Notes under the pieces: model-generated
What the model saw: only the letters and a program-made list of their open reading frames with translations
The model's database searches: none
What the model was told of the DNA's origin: nothing
Program-made: the position numbers and the translations under genes
Assembly: GCF_039523615.1 (NCBI RefSeq)
Contig: NZ_BAAAFQ010000004.1
Location: 248,001 to 312,000 of the forward strand
Source: Psychrosphaera haliotis
Lineage (GTDB): Bacteria > Pseudomonadota > Gammaproteobacteria > Enterobacterales > Alteromonadaceae
Length of the DNA stretch: 64,000 nucleotides
Reading direction: 5' to 3'
In this document: positions 56,193 through 64,000 of the stretch, piece by piece
Layout: the number at the start of each line of letters is the position of its first letter
Position numbering within the stretch: position 1 is the stretch's first letter

Positions 56193-57371
56193 TTGACCAT
56201 TACAACCAATCCATTATCGGACATAAGAACACAAATTTCACAACTGGATTCAGAGTTGTTAACTATATTGTCAAAACGACGTATGTTGGCTAAATCTGTA
56301 GCTGAGCAAAAAATAGAGAACAATAAGCCAATTCGAGATTTACAACGCGAAGAGCAGATGTTGGTAGATCTTATTAATCGTGGCAAAGATATGCAGTTAG
56401 ACGCCTACTTTGTTAAACAGGTTTTTCAAACCATTATTGAAGACTCTGTTTTGCACCAGCAAGCTCTACTTCAACAGCACCTAAACTTACCTGCTGGCGA
56501 GAATGGTGTTAATCGTGTTGCTTACCTTGGTAGCCATGGGTCATATAGTAACTTGGCCTGTCATCGTTATTTTTCTCGATTTCCGGGTCAACTAAAAGCA
56601 ATGGGTTGCTCTAGCTTTTTAGAAATAATTGAAAAGGTCGAGCATAAACACGCAGATTACGGGATTTTGCCAATTGAGAATACATCATCCGGCAGTATTA
56701 ATGACGTATACGACCTACTGCAACACACTGACTTGTCCATTGTTGGCGAAATTACACAGCCAATAAATCACTGTATGGTCAGTGCGGTTCCAACTAGTAT
56801 GGATAAGATCACAAAGCTATATGCACACCCTCAAGTTTATGCGCAGTGTAGTCATTTCCTAGCGCAGTTTGATGGTGTGGAAATAGAACATTGCGAGGCA
56901 TCATCGGCTGCGTTTGAAGCAATTCAAAATGATACAACAGGCACTGTAGCTGCACTAGGTAGTGGTGAAGGAGCTAGATTATATGGCCTTAGTATCATTG
57001 CCGAGGCACTGGCCAACCAAAAGAAAAACTATAGCCGTTTTATAGTTTTAGCCAATCAAGCAATTTCAGTGGCGCCTCAAGTTCCTGCTAAATCCACTTG
57101 GATAATGTCAACAGAACAAAAGCCTGGGGCACTGGTTGATGCATTATTAATATTAAAGTCTCACAACGTGAATATGTGTAAGTTAGAATCAAGGCCAATC
57201 ACAGGTAACCCGTGGGAAGAAATGTTTTATGTTGATGTTGAAGGTAATATTAGAGACAACAACCTAGAGAATGCGATTGAAGAGCTAAGAGCGTCTACCC
57301 GCTTTTTGAAAGTACTTGGCTGCTATCCTACGGAAGATGTCCCACCCGCTAAACTGACTTTAGAGTCTTAG
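56193..57371 (+). CDS. pheA: Chorismate mutase / prephenate dehydratase
   Basis: 392 residues from a TTG start; no ATG lies near the conserved N-terminus. Chorismate mutase domain (about 8-95, with LLTILSKRRMLAKSVAEQK), prephenate dehydratase (about 110-290, YLGSHGSYSNLACHRYF, LPIENTSSGSINDVYD, NYSRFIVL) and C-terminal ACT domain with the Phe-binding ESRP segment (CKLESRPITGNPWEE). Makes phenylpyruvate from chorismate and is inhibited by Phe. No attenuator is seen, the gap to the upstream gene being only 4 bases. Confidence 0.95.
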   Translation: MTITTNPLSDIRTQISQLDSELLTILSKRRMLAKSVAEQKIENNKPIRDLQREEQMLVDLINRGKDMQLDAYFVKQVFQTIIEDSVLHQQALLQQHLNLPAGENGVNRVAYLGSHGSYSNLACHRYFSRFPGQLKAMGCSSFLEIIEKVEHKHADYGILPIENTSSGSINDVYDLLQHTDLSIVGEITQPINHCMVSAVPTSMDKITKLYAHPQVYAQCSHFLAQFDGVEIEHCEASSAAFEAIQNDTTGTVAALGSGEGARLYGLSIIAEALANQKKNYSRFIVLANQAISVAPQVPAKSTWIMSTEQKPGALVDALLILKSHNVNMCKLESRPITGNPWEEMFYVDVEGNIRDNNLENAIEELRASTRFLKVLGCYPTEDVPPAKLTLES

Positions 57372-57417
57372 TAATTTATTTAACGCTTTGCTGTTAAGCA
57401 TTAGCATTAGCATTAGC

Positions 57418-57445
57418 AAAAAGGTAACCATTTAGGTTACCTTTT
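57418..57445. terminator. Rho-independent terminator after pheA
   Basis: AAAAAGGTAACC-ATTT-AGGTTACCTTTTT, 12-bp stem with symmetric A and T runs; it serves pheA and the convergent small gene. A run of GCATTA units (57397-57416) lies just before it. Confidence 0.92.
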
Positions 57446-57448
57446 TCA

Positions 57449-57655
57449 TTATCCACACTCGTCTATGTAACGAATGGGAGAAGATGTATCCTCACCTAAG
57501 CTCTGTTTTATAAACTCTATGTGCTCATGCACTTCTGTTAAAGATTTATGTAAACTTTCAACATTAGTACCTTGGGTATTATTCATACCAATATTATTCT
57601 CTAGCGCTTCAGTAGCTTGTCTTAACTTGTCCAATGACTCTTTAATTTGAGACAT
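57449..57655 (-). CDS. Small coiled-coil protein
   Basis: 68 residues, heptad-like leucine pattern in MSQIKESLDKLRQATEALEN and ESLHKSLTEVHEHIEFIKQSL. No Cys except near the end, no signal. Function not recognised. Its start is preceded by AGGAAGTG at a good distance. Confidence 0.65.
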   Translation of the reverse strand: MSQIKESLDKLRQATEALENNIGMNNTQGTNVESLHKSLTEVHEHIEFIKQSLGEDTSSPIRYIDECG

Positions 57656-57741
57656 GACACTTCCTAGTTTGAGTTGTATCCAACAAAAGTTTGCCCTAAT
57701 AGCAGCTTGTGTTCAATATATTAAAATGTAATAAAAAATGT

Positions 57742-58470
57742 CTATTCGTCATTTTTGTTATATGGCTGGCGTTTGCAAAACGGCGTAAAGTCTTCCAAGC
57801 GCTTTTGTATATCCTTAACAATCTGAGCTTTACGCGTCTTCTTTTCTGGATGGTGAAGAATATCTTTATAATCGTTGATATCTACCATTTCCATATTAAC
57901 TTTTATTTTTTTAAACAATTTAGGTAACGTCTGACCTGGTATTTGTACATGATGCATACCACCGCTGTAAATAAATAATACCTTTCCATCATCTAACTCT
58001 TCTATGATGTCTGCCACGCCAGTTCGCACTGTCATTGGATTACCATGTTTGTCATTGCCATCATGACGACGCATCCTTCCCTCTGGTAAAATAGCGACAA
58101 TGGCGTCATCATTTACGCTCTTTAAGAAGTTGTCCCACGATTCATCTCTTTTACGACTGATTGGCACAAATCCAGGAACCAGCGCATTAAAAAACTTACC
58201 AACCACTGGTCTGCTAGCAGTGATATCCGCGATTGGAATTAGCAAGTGTCTTGCTATTTTCCACAAAAAACGGAACGGCGCTAACCGGACAAACAGTGCC
58301 TCAAATAAACTTGTGTGATTCAGTAAGACAATAAGCTTAACGTCATCTAATGCTTCAAACTTCTTTTTACTAAGCCATTTAATTTCAAATCGATAAAACA
58401 AAAAGCTAATGGCTTTTACAGTCGACATTACCGTAAAGCTAAAGCATTGTGCAAAGCGGTTTGCTCGCAT
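57742..58470 (-). CDS. PlsC-like lysophospholipid acyltransferase
   Basis: 242 residues. The acyltransferase block I reads NHTSLFEALF, i.e. H-x4-E in place of the usual H-x4-D; block III-like LPEGRMRR is intact, as is the FLWKIARHLL and GFVPISRKRD region. Family members acylate lysophosphatidate. Because of the D-to-E change the activity is uncertain. Located 12 bases after the larger acyltransferase on the same strand. Confidence 0.75.
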   Translation of the reverse strand: MRANRFAQCFSFTVMSTVKAISFLFYRFEIKWLSKKKFEALDDVKLIVLLNHTSLFEALFVRLAPFRFLWKIARHLLIPIADITASRPVVGKFFNALVPGFVPISRKRDESWDNFLKSVNDDAIVAILPEGRMRRHDGNDKHGNPMTVRTGVADIIEELDDGKVLFIYSGGMHHVQIPGQTLPKLFKKIKVNMEMVDINDYKDILHHPEKKTRKAQIVKDIQKRLEDFTPFCKRQPYNKNDE

Positions 58471-58482
58471 TTTTGACCCTTT

Positions 58483-60252
58483 TTAATGTTCTTTTTTATA
58501 AGCTAAGTAACCATCTAGTCCATTAGAAAGGTATTGCTTGAGTGATTTATTCGGTGCAGATGGTAAATGAACACTCAATAACATTCCTGGAGTATCATTA
58601 AAACTTCTGTCAATACCAATGCAGTAGTATCGAGCGCCAAGCTTCTGGTATTGCTTCATGAGGACGGGGATGTCCTTACCGTCAAGCTCTGTACCGCAAA
58701 CGAGCGCGGATAATACACCATTATGCTCTCGATGTTTAGAGGTAAAGTCTTCCAATTCAGGGTTGTTCGGCACATTAAAGGGGTAATTTGCCTCAACTTC
58801 CTCAGACGGCTCTGTAAGTATTCTATTCATGTATTCAACACTGTTTGGTGAATAAAGTTTACTAATTGAAACCGTGCCATATAACCTTCTGTATTGTGGG
58901 TGTTTTACAACAAACTCTCCTATGCCTCGCCATAATAAATATAAACCATAAAAACTTTTCTGGTGCTCTGGAACGATAAAAGAGCGACCCATTTCTAAAC
59001 ATGGCTCCTGTTGATTTATGAAATTTGATTTGAAGCTAAACATTTTACTGAGATAAAGGTTTTCTAGATTTCCATCTTTTAATAAAATATCAGTCTGCCC
59101 CATTCTGTATGCGCCTATCAGATCCAAGGTTTGGTCTTGTATAATAAAAAGGTGAACATAGGTTGCATCAAAACTATCAGTGTCCATTGCGTTGCCCGAA
59201 CCTTCATTGTGAAGTCGAAACACTCGTTCACGCTCTCTTGCAATTTCTAAAACAATATTACCAATTTGATGTTGATAACCGTAATAAACTGTAAACCCTT
59301 TATAGCGGGCTAGTTTTTGTTCCTTGGGTAACTGCAGCAGTTCTTCCGAAATCTTGGATTTACAAATCGGCTGAGCTAATGGAAGCATTTTTGTCGTTTT
59401 GTCTGCCGGCCATGTGTATTGATATTTGGGGTCTAAAGCATAAACCTGAGCTCGTAAATAGTCATTCATTGCACCAACATCTTTAAGCGAAGATAAAATC
59501 TCTGGTGTCAGTACCCTGCCTACGTTCATATTTATTGGTGAGCCTCTCCTGTTCATCATCTCTCTGAACAACATCACTAATTTTAGCTTTGACCAAATTT
59601 TCGCTAACAATAAAAATTGTGAGCTGTTTGTACCTTCAAAAAAAACAGGGACAACCTTCGCTTCACAGGAACGCGCTAAATGGGCAGCTACACGATTCCA
59701 ATCTCCATCGCAGACCCGTTTTTTACTTGATTCAAACTCTGACACCTTGCCACTTGGAAAAAGAATCAGCACCCCATCACTATTTAAATGCCGACGGCAA
59801 TCTTTTAGTGCTTTCATATTTGTAGGTTCTTTGGGTTTTAATGGGTCGATAAATATAAAAAGGCTTTGTAGCTCCTGAAACATAGCTAACGCCTTATTGG
59901 CAAGAACCTTAACGTCACCTCTAATCTTCATAACTTCCGAGGCCAACGCAATGCCTTCTATGCAGCCAAATGGATGATTAGCAACAATAATGACAGGACC
60001 ACTTTTGGGTAGATTAGCTTGTAGATTATCAACTCCCACAACTGGCGTTTTAAACTCAGAAATCAGAGTGTCGGCAAACTCTTTGTAAGGTAAGCCCTTA
60101 AAGCCACTGTTATCATATATAGCTTGGAGCTTGTCCAATCCCATGAGCTTGTCGCCAACCGACAATATATACTTGTACAAAAAGTGCTTAGACAAGTTAG
60201 GATAAAGTGAATGTAAGCTAATGTTTGACTGTTCAAATTGATTACTGATCAT
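58483..60252 (-). CDS. Bifunctional acyltransferase, OlsF-like (ornithine lipid synthesis candidate)
   Basis: 589 residues. The N-terminal half is a lysophospholipid-acyltransferase domain with VANHPFGCIEGIALA and LFPSGKVSEFESSKK. The C-terminal half is a GNAT-like domain of the OlsB/autoinducer-synthase-like class (CLEMGRSFIVPEHQKSFYGL, LYGTVSISKLYSP). This order (OlsA-like then OlsB-like) is that of OlsF, which makes ornithine lipids without phosphorus. OlsF identity is inferred from architecture, not tested. Adjacent plsC-like gene supports membrane lipid work. Confidence 0.65.
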   Translation of the reverse strand: MISNQFEQSNISLHSLYPNLSKHFLYKYILSVGDKLMGLDKLQAIYDNSGFKGLPYKEFADTLISEFKTPVVGVDNLQANLPKSGPVIIVANHPFGCIEGIALASEVMKIRGDVKVLANKALAMFQELQSLFIFIDPLKPKEPTNMKALKDCRRHLNSDGVLILFPSGKVSEFESSKKRVCDGDWNRVAAHLARSCEAKVVPVFFEGTNSSQFLLLAKIWSKLKLVMLFREMMNRRGSPINMNVGRVLTPEILSSLKDVGAMNDYLRAQVYALDPKYQYTWPADKTTKMLPLAQPICKSKISEELLQLPKEQKLARYKGFTVYYGYQHQIGNIVLEIARERERVFRLHNEGSGNAMDTDSFDATYVHLFIIQDQTLDLIGAYRMGQTDILLKDGNLENLYLSKMFSFKSNFINQQEPCLEMGRSFIVPEHQKSFYGLYLLWRGIGEFVVKHPQYRRLYGTVSISKLYSPNSVEYMNRILTEPSEEVEANYPFNVPNNPELEDFTSKHREHNGVLSALVCGTELDGKDIPVLMKQYQKLGARYYCIGIDRSFNDTPGMLLSVHLPSAPNKSLKQYLSNGLDGYLAYKKEH

Positions 60253-60361
60253 AACGACTGTTTGGTTACTTTTAATTGCCTGAAGAGGTTTGTTTTTAAA
60301 TTAAACCACTTCATTACAGCTAAAGGGAAATTTTTTTTAGCGCAACAAGGTCTATTGCTAC

Positions 60362-60877
60362 ATGAAAACAAAATACCTTACTTATGAAACGCTCGTTAGG
60401 GCCTATAGCAAAGATCTGTATAGATATGCCTATTGGCTCTGCAGAGACGCTAATGTCGTTGATGATATTGTTCAAGAAACCTTCTTGCGCGCATGGCGTT
60501 CGCTGGAGTCATTAAAAGATAACAATGCTGCTAAATCTTGGTTGATCACTATTTTGCGAAGGGAAAATGCACGTCGATTTGAGCGAAAGCAATTAGACCT
60601 AGTGGATATAGATGATTATGAAGTTTCAGACTTAACGAGTACCAGTACCGAACAAGAAATGGAAAATCACTTATTACAAAGACAGATATTTAAATTGAGT
60701 GAAGAATATAGAGAGCCTTTGATTCTGCAGGTTATTGGAGGCTTTTCTGGTGAAGAAATCGCCAGCATCCTTGAACTCAATAAAAATACAGTGATGACTC
60801 GACTATTCCGTGCACGAAACCAATTAAAAGAAATTCTTGATACTAATTCAATGCAAAAAGGGGCTCAAAATGGATGA
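60362..60877 (+). CDS. ECF-type RNA polymerase sigma factor
   Basis: 171 residues. Region 2 is visible as LYRYAYWLCRDANVVDDIVQETFLRAWRSLESL and region 4 as LSEEYREPLILQVIGGFSGEEIASILELNKNTVMTRLFRARNQLKE. Length and absence of region 3 fit an ECF (RpoE-like) factor. It overlaps the following DUF3379 gene by 8 bases, indicating coupled translation with a probable anti-sigma or regulator. Confidence 0.9.
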   Translation: MKTKYLTYETLVRAYSKDLYRYAYWLCRDANVVDDIVQETFLRAWRSLESLKDNNAAKSWLITILRRENARRFERKQLDLVDIDDYEVSDLTSTSTEQEMENHLLQRQIFKLSEEYREPLILQVIGGFSGEEIASILELNKNTVMTRLFRARNQLKEILDTNSMQKGAQNG

Positions 60878-61580
60878 TTTAACTTTCCGAAGACGTATTT
60901 ATGCTGATCCTCAAGATTCAGACAGTGATATTAAAAGCGCTTGCTCAGCAGACTCTAAAAAAGCCAAATTCAGAGCAGAAATGATGGGTTTTGACGACAA
61001 GCTAAAAAATGCACTAATGATTGATGTACCAGAAAACTATGCAGATAGAGTACTACTCAATAAACATTTAAATAGCAAAAATAATAAGTCGAAAATAAGT
61101 ACTGTACGATGGGCCGTTGCCGCTTCTATTATATTTGCCGTTGGTATTAGTACTAGTATTTTGTACCCTTTAAAAAACACCACAATGTTGATAAGCCATG
61201 CGATCTCTCACATGGAGTCGGAGCTTGATCATATTCCAACAAATAGTAACTACACATTAGAGCAAGTAAATGCAAAGCTTGCTGAGTTTGGAGGCACGCT
61301 GGTAGATAATATCGCTGCAATCAAGTTTGTTAGTTTTTGTCGATTTGAAGGAACACGTAGCCTACACATTGTTATGTCTGACAAAGGTGAAGATGTCACT
61401 GTGTTTATAGTACCGAAAGATAGCGGCTTGTCTTCTCAATCAACAGTAAGCCAAAATCGTTATGTGGGAACTAGCTTGTCAAATAAGTTTGCCGACATGG
61501 TTGTAATTACCGCAGAAAAGTCATCAGCGGAAGACTGGAAAAAACGGATTTCTAGCAAAATTAATTGGCAAAAAGCTTAA
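60870..61580 (+). CDS. DUF3379 protein, likely sigma-factor partner
   Basis: About 236 residues from ATG 60870, preceded by a GGGG ribosome-binding site; an 11-codon longer frame is possible but lies in the sigma gene. Cytoplasmic N-terminal part (RRRIYADPQDSD, MGFDDKLKNALMIDVPENYADRVLL), one membrane helix (about 82-102, VAASIIFAVGISTSILYPL) and a periplasmic domain with a single Cys (KFVSFCRFEGTRSLHIVM). Topology and coupling suggest an anti-sigma role, but that role is inferred. Confidence 0.8.
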   Translation: MDDLTFRRRIYADPQDSDSDIKSACSADSKKAKFRAEMMGFDDKLKNALMIDVPENYADRVLLNKHLNSKNNKSKISTVRWAVAASIIFAVGISTSILYPLKNTTMLISHAISHMESELDHIPTNSNYTLEQVNAKLAEFGGTLVDNIAAIKFVSFCRFEGTRSLHIVMSDKGEDVTVFIVPKDSGLSSQSTVSQNRYVGTSLSNKFADMVVITAEKSSAEDWKKRISSKINWQKA

Positions 61581-61705
61581 TCGGCGGTTTGGTAAGGTGA
61601 GTAGGCGTTCAAACAAGTCGTACCTCCTATTCAAGATAGAATTTTCTGGCTATGATACTGCTTCAAGTTAGATATAATTACTATTGAGTAATAAGGAGTA
61701 TAAAT

Positions 61706-62164
61706 ATGGATAGTTTTGATCGCCACATTCTTTCTTTACTGCAAGAAGACGGTTCACTCTCATTGGCCGAGATCTCTGAGCAAATCGGTTTAAGTCAAAC
61801 CCCATGCTGGAGACGTATCCAACAGCTTGAAAATAATGGCGTAATTAGGAAAAGAGTTGCCTTATTAGATTCAGAAAAGCTCAATGTTGGCTTGACGGTC
61901 TTTGTTAGTCTCAAAACAAACCAACACACTCCTGAGTGGGCAGAGTCTGTAAAAGTGTTCGCCAATAGCTCGCCAGAAATTGTAGAGTTTTATCGATTAA
62001 GTGGCGAAACTGATTACCTGATGAAAGTATTAGTGCCAGACATGAAAGCTTACGATGAGTTTTATCAAAAGCTAATTAGACAAGCTGGTTTCAGCGATGT
62101 TAGTTCCAGCTTTGCGATGGAGCAAATGAAGTACTCTACGGAAATCCCATTAACTTATAGTTAA
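61706..62164 (+). CDS. Lrp/AsnC family transcriptional regulator
   Basis: 152 residues. HTH (SLAEISEQIGLSQTPCWRRIQQLENNGVIRKRVALLD) and the RAM effector domain (VFVSLKTNQHTPEWAESVKVF, EFYRLSGETDYLMKVLV). AAGGAG precedes the ATG. Typically an amino-acid-responsive regulator. It lies before an aminotransferase gene read in the same direction, which may be a target. Confidence 0.9.
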   Translation: MDSFDRHILSLLQEDGSLSLAEISEQIGLSQTPCWRRIQQLENNGVIRKRVALLDSEKLNVGLTVFVSLKTNQHTPEWAESVKVFANSSPEIVEFYRLSGETDYLMKVLVPDMKAYDEFYQKLIRQAGFSDVSSSFAMEQMKYSTEIPLTYS

Positions 62165-62198
62165 TAGGCCCACAACCGGAAGAAATATTCTCCCAGCA

Positions 62199-62234
62199 AG
62201 CTCATTAAGAAAAATATTTCTAATGGGCTTTTTG
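62199..62234 (+). terminator. Terminator after the Lrp-family gene
   Basis: AAGCTCATTA and TAATGGGCTT form a 10-bp stem (G-T pair included) around an AT-rich loop, followed by TTTTG-T. Separates the regulator from the aminotransferase transcript. Confidence 0.75.
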
Positions 62235-62311
62235 TTTATTTGTTAAATAGAAAAAAGATTTCAATAATTTCTAACATAATAGCTTACAGAATATAATCAC
62301 CTGGAGCCTTC

Positions 62312-63802
62312 ATGTTAGAGGAATATTTTTCTACCTATAGAGATAAAACTATAGGTTTGAATCTAAAAAGCCAACTCAACGCACACAATTTACTCTACAC
62401 TGACTGGACTGCAAGTGGCCGCCTTTATAGGCCTATCGAACATTACATTTCAGAACAAATTGGTCCTTATGTTGCCAACCCTCACACTGAGAACACTGAA
62501 ACTGGCCGTATAATTACAGCAGCCTATAAACAGGCTAGAGCAACCATTAAACAACACGTGAACGCCGATGAAAATGACGTACTAATATGTACAGGGGCTG
62601 GTGCAACATCCGCCATTATCAAGCTACAACGGCTCATGGGTTTAAAACAAAAGAATATATACTCTAATTCTACGTCGCTTTTCGAAAAGTTTACCCATTT
62701 TGTTAACAAAAATAAAACAAACTTAAAGCCTGTCGTTTTTGTTACACATATGGAACATCACTCTAATCAAACGAGTTGGAATACTTTAGACGTTACTGTT
62801 GAAGTTCTAGAGCGAGCACCGGATGGTCAACCATGTATTAAAGACTTGGAAAATAAATTAATCCAGTATTCACAAAGTCCATTAAAAATTGGCGCATTTA
62901 CAGCTTGTAGTAATGTAACTGGTATAAAAACAAACGTTGGCCTGTTAGCTAAAACTATGCATAAACATGGCGGAGTATGTTTTCTAGATTACGCCTGTTC
63001 CGCACCTTACGTGGACATCAATATGCACCCGGAAAATCCAGAGGAGCAATTGGATGGTATTTACTTTTCTCCTCATAAGTTTCTTGGTGGACCAGGGTCT
63101 TGCGGAATACTCGTTTTTAATAAAGCTCTGTACGCTCGGCATAATATTGCACCTGATAAACCCGGTGGTGGCACTGTTTTGTGGACAAACCCGTGGGGCG
63201 AACAAGCATTTTATGAAGACATTGAAAAAAGAGAAGATGGTGGAACACCCGGCTTTTTGCAGACAATAAAGGCTGCGCAAGCAATAAAGTTAAAGGATGA
63301 AATGGGCGTTAGTAATATTGAAAAAAGAGAAACACACCTGAGGAAAATTCTGATGGCCGGTATCAGTGATATCCCAGGCGTTAATATACTCGAGCCAAAT
63401 ATTAAAAATCGTCTTTGCATTGTCTCTTTTTATGTAACGAATCTGCACCACAACCTAATTGTTAGGTTGCTTGATAATAAGTTTGGTATCCAAGCTCGTG
63501 GCGGTTGCAGTTGTGCGGGAACTTATGGACATATTCTATTAAACGTAGATAAGCAGCAGTCACAACAAATTGTCAATGAAGTGAACAATGGCAATTTATC
63601 ACGCAAACCTGGCTGGGTTCGCATATCGTTGCACCCAACTAATACAGATGCTGAGGCGCGCTTTGTTGTTAGCAGTCTTAAACGCGTTGTTGAAAATGCA
63701 AATGAATGGCAAAACGAATATAAATTTGATGAGCGTTTAGGTGACTACCTACTCATTGATGATTCAAAATACGATTCAACACTTCTAAGCCAAGCGTCAT
63801 AA
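62312..63802 (+). CDS. Class V aminotransferase (cysteine desulfurase-like fold)
   Basis: 496 residues. PLP-binding Lys in GIYFSPHKFLGGPGSCG (about residue 255) with the preceding VCFLDYACSAPYVDI Asp and the substrate region HMEHHSNQTSWN. The C-terminal RGGCSCAGTYGHILL carries a conserved Cys pair. It is longer than the usual 400 residues. Related proteins include SufS-type and selenocysteine lyases; its exact substrate is unclear. Ribosome-binding site CTGGAG precedes the ATG. Confidence 0.85.
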   Translation: MLEEYFSTYRDKTIGLNLKSQLNAHNLLYTDWTASGRLYRPIEHYISEQIGPYVANPHTENTETGRIITAAYKQARATIKQHVNADENDVLICTGAGATSAIIKLQRLMGLKQKNIYSNSTSLFEKFTHFVNKNKTNLKPVVFVTHMEHHSNQTSWNTLDVTVEVLERAPDGQPCIKDLENKLIQYSQSPLKIGAFTACSNVTGIKTNVGLLAKTMHKHGGVCFLDYACSAPYVDINMHPENPEEQLDGIYFSPHKFLGGPGSCGILVFNKALYARHNIAPDKPGGGTVLWTNPWGEQAFYEDIEKREDGGTPGFLQTIKAAQAIKLKDEMGVSNIEKRETHLRKILMAGISDIPGVNILEPNIKNRLCIVSFYVTNLHHNLIVRLLDNKFGIQARGGCSCAGTYGHILLNVDKQQSQQIVNEVNNGNLSRKPGWVRISLHPTNTDAEARFVVSSLKRVVENANEWQNEYKFDERLGDYLLIDDSKYDSTLLSQAS

Positions 63803-63824
63803 TCGTATAACTATCATAAATAAT

Positions 63825-63852
63825 AAAAAAGAGAGCATGTGCTCTCTTTTTT
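63825..63852. terminator. Bidirectional terminator
   Basis: AAAAAAGAGAGCA-TG-TGCTCTCTTTTTT, an extended palindrome 22 bases after the aminotransferase stop, with symmetric A and T runs. It serves the FKBP gene on the other strand too. Confidence 0.93.
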
Positions 63853-63874
63853 GTTCCGCAGTGATTATACTAAA

Positions 63875-64000
63875 TTAAGCTACGATTTCTAATAGCTCAA
63901 CATCAAATACTAGTGTTTGGTAAGGACCAATCGCACCACCAGCACCTTGTTCACCGTACGCTAATTCATAAGGAATCGCTAAACGCCATTTTGAACCAAC
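63875..64000 (-). CDS. FKBP-type peptidyl-prolyl isomerase, C-terminal part
   Basis: Only the last 41 codons plus stop are in the window, ending VELLEIVA. The text WRLAIPYELAYGEQGAGGAI and GPYQTLVFDVELLEIVA is the classic FKBP end (YGxxGxGGxIxPxxxLxFxVEL). FklB or FkpA cannot be told apart from this piece. Confidence 0.9.
   Translation of the reverse strand, partial: VGSKWRLAIPYELAYGEQGAGGAIGPYQTLVFDVELLEIVA

Noticed and set aside
57397..57416. GCATTA hexamer repeats
   Set aside because: Only about three units next to a terminator; likely slippage with no evident function.

Overview
The window is about 64 kb of low-GC chromosome from a Gram-negative gammaproteobacterium. Core gene order is typical of marine Alteromonadales (Colwellia / Thalassotalea / Psychrosphaera type): rsxCDGE-nth, fadR beside nhaB-dsbB, prmB-aroC-epmC-yfcL with smrB divergent, fadIJ, a moxR-Bat operon and pheA. 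No species is assigned. I see no rRNA, tRNA, CRISPR array, transposase or integrase. Several genes appear to start with TTG or GTG.

Layout. 1-4307: end of the rsx electron-transport operon and nth. 4310-8640: an accessory patch holding a CadC-like regulator with an alpha/beta hydrolase and an orphan solute-binding protein, punctuated by extra 3' ends of nth. One extra end is an exact 248-bp copy at 7232-7479. The other is a decayed, divergent one at about 8528-8631. 8647-13505: a second solute-binding protein, cytochrome b561 and YceI, a TonB-dependent receptor and a DUF1289 protein. 13592-16627: fadR, nhaB, dsbB. 16790-22985: a subtilase with a five-unit C-terminal repeat, then a 1300-residue beta-propeller GGDEF-EAL protein. 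23109-28543: yfcL, an ATP-NAD kinase-like gene, epmC, aroC, prmB, smrB, sixA. 28749-33799: an M16 peptidase and a PAS-GGDEF-EAL protein. 33858-39754: small or uncharacterised genes, a third solute-binding protein, msrA, a VanZ-like gene, panE-like and a Fur/Zur-family regulator. 39838-43355: fadJ-fadI with a FadR box in front. 43665-50874: six-gene moxR/Bat operon. 50908-57371: a third GGDEF-EAL protein, a penicillin-acylase-family enzyme, pheA. 57449-61580: a small coiled-coil protein, a PlsC-like acyltransferase beside an OlsF-like fused acyltransferase, and an ECF sigma factor with its DUF3379 partner. 61706-64000: an Lrp-family regulator, a class V aminotransferase and the end of an FKBP prolyl isomerase.

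How it fits together. Fatty-acid control is visible as a circuit within the window: fadR at 13592-14305, a near-consensus FadR operator directly upstream of fadI, and a weaker candidate site in front of fadR itself. Three large GGDEF-EAL proteins give much cyclic-di-GMP capacity. Three SBP_bac_3-type proteins lack any ABC permease or ATPase beside them. The most unusual structure is the ladder of nth tails, which reads as a gene-end site that has repeatedly taken up new DNA, each addition bringing its own nth 3' end.
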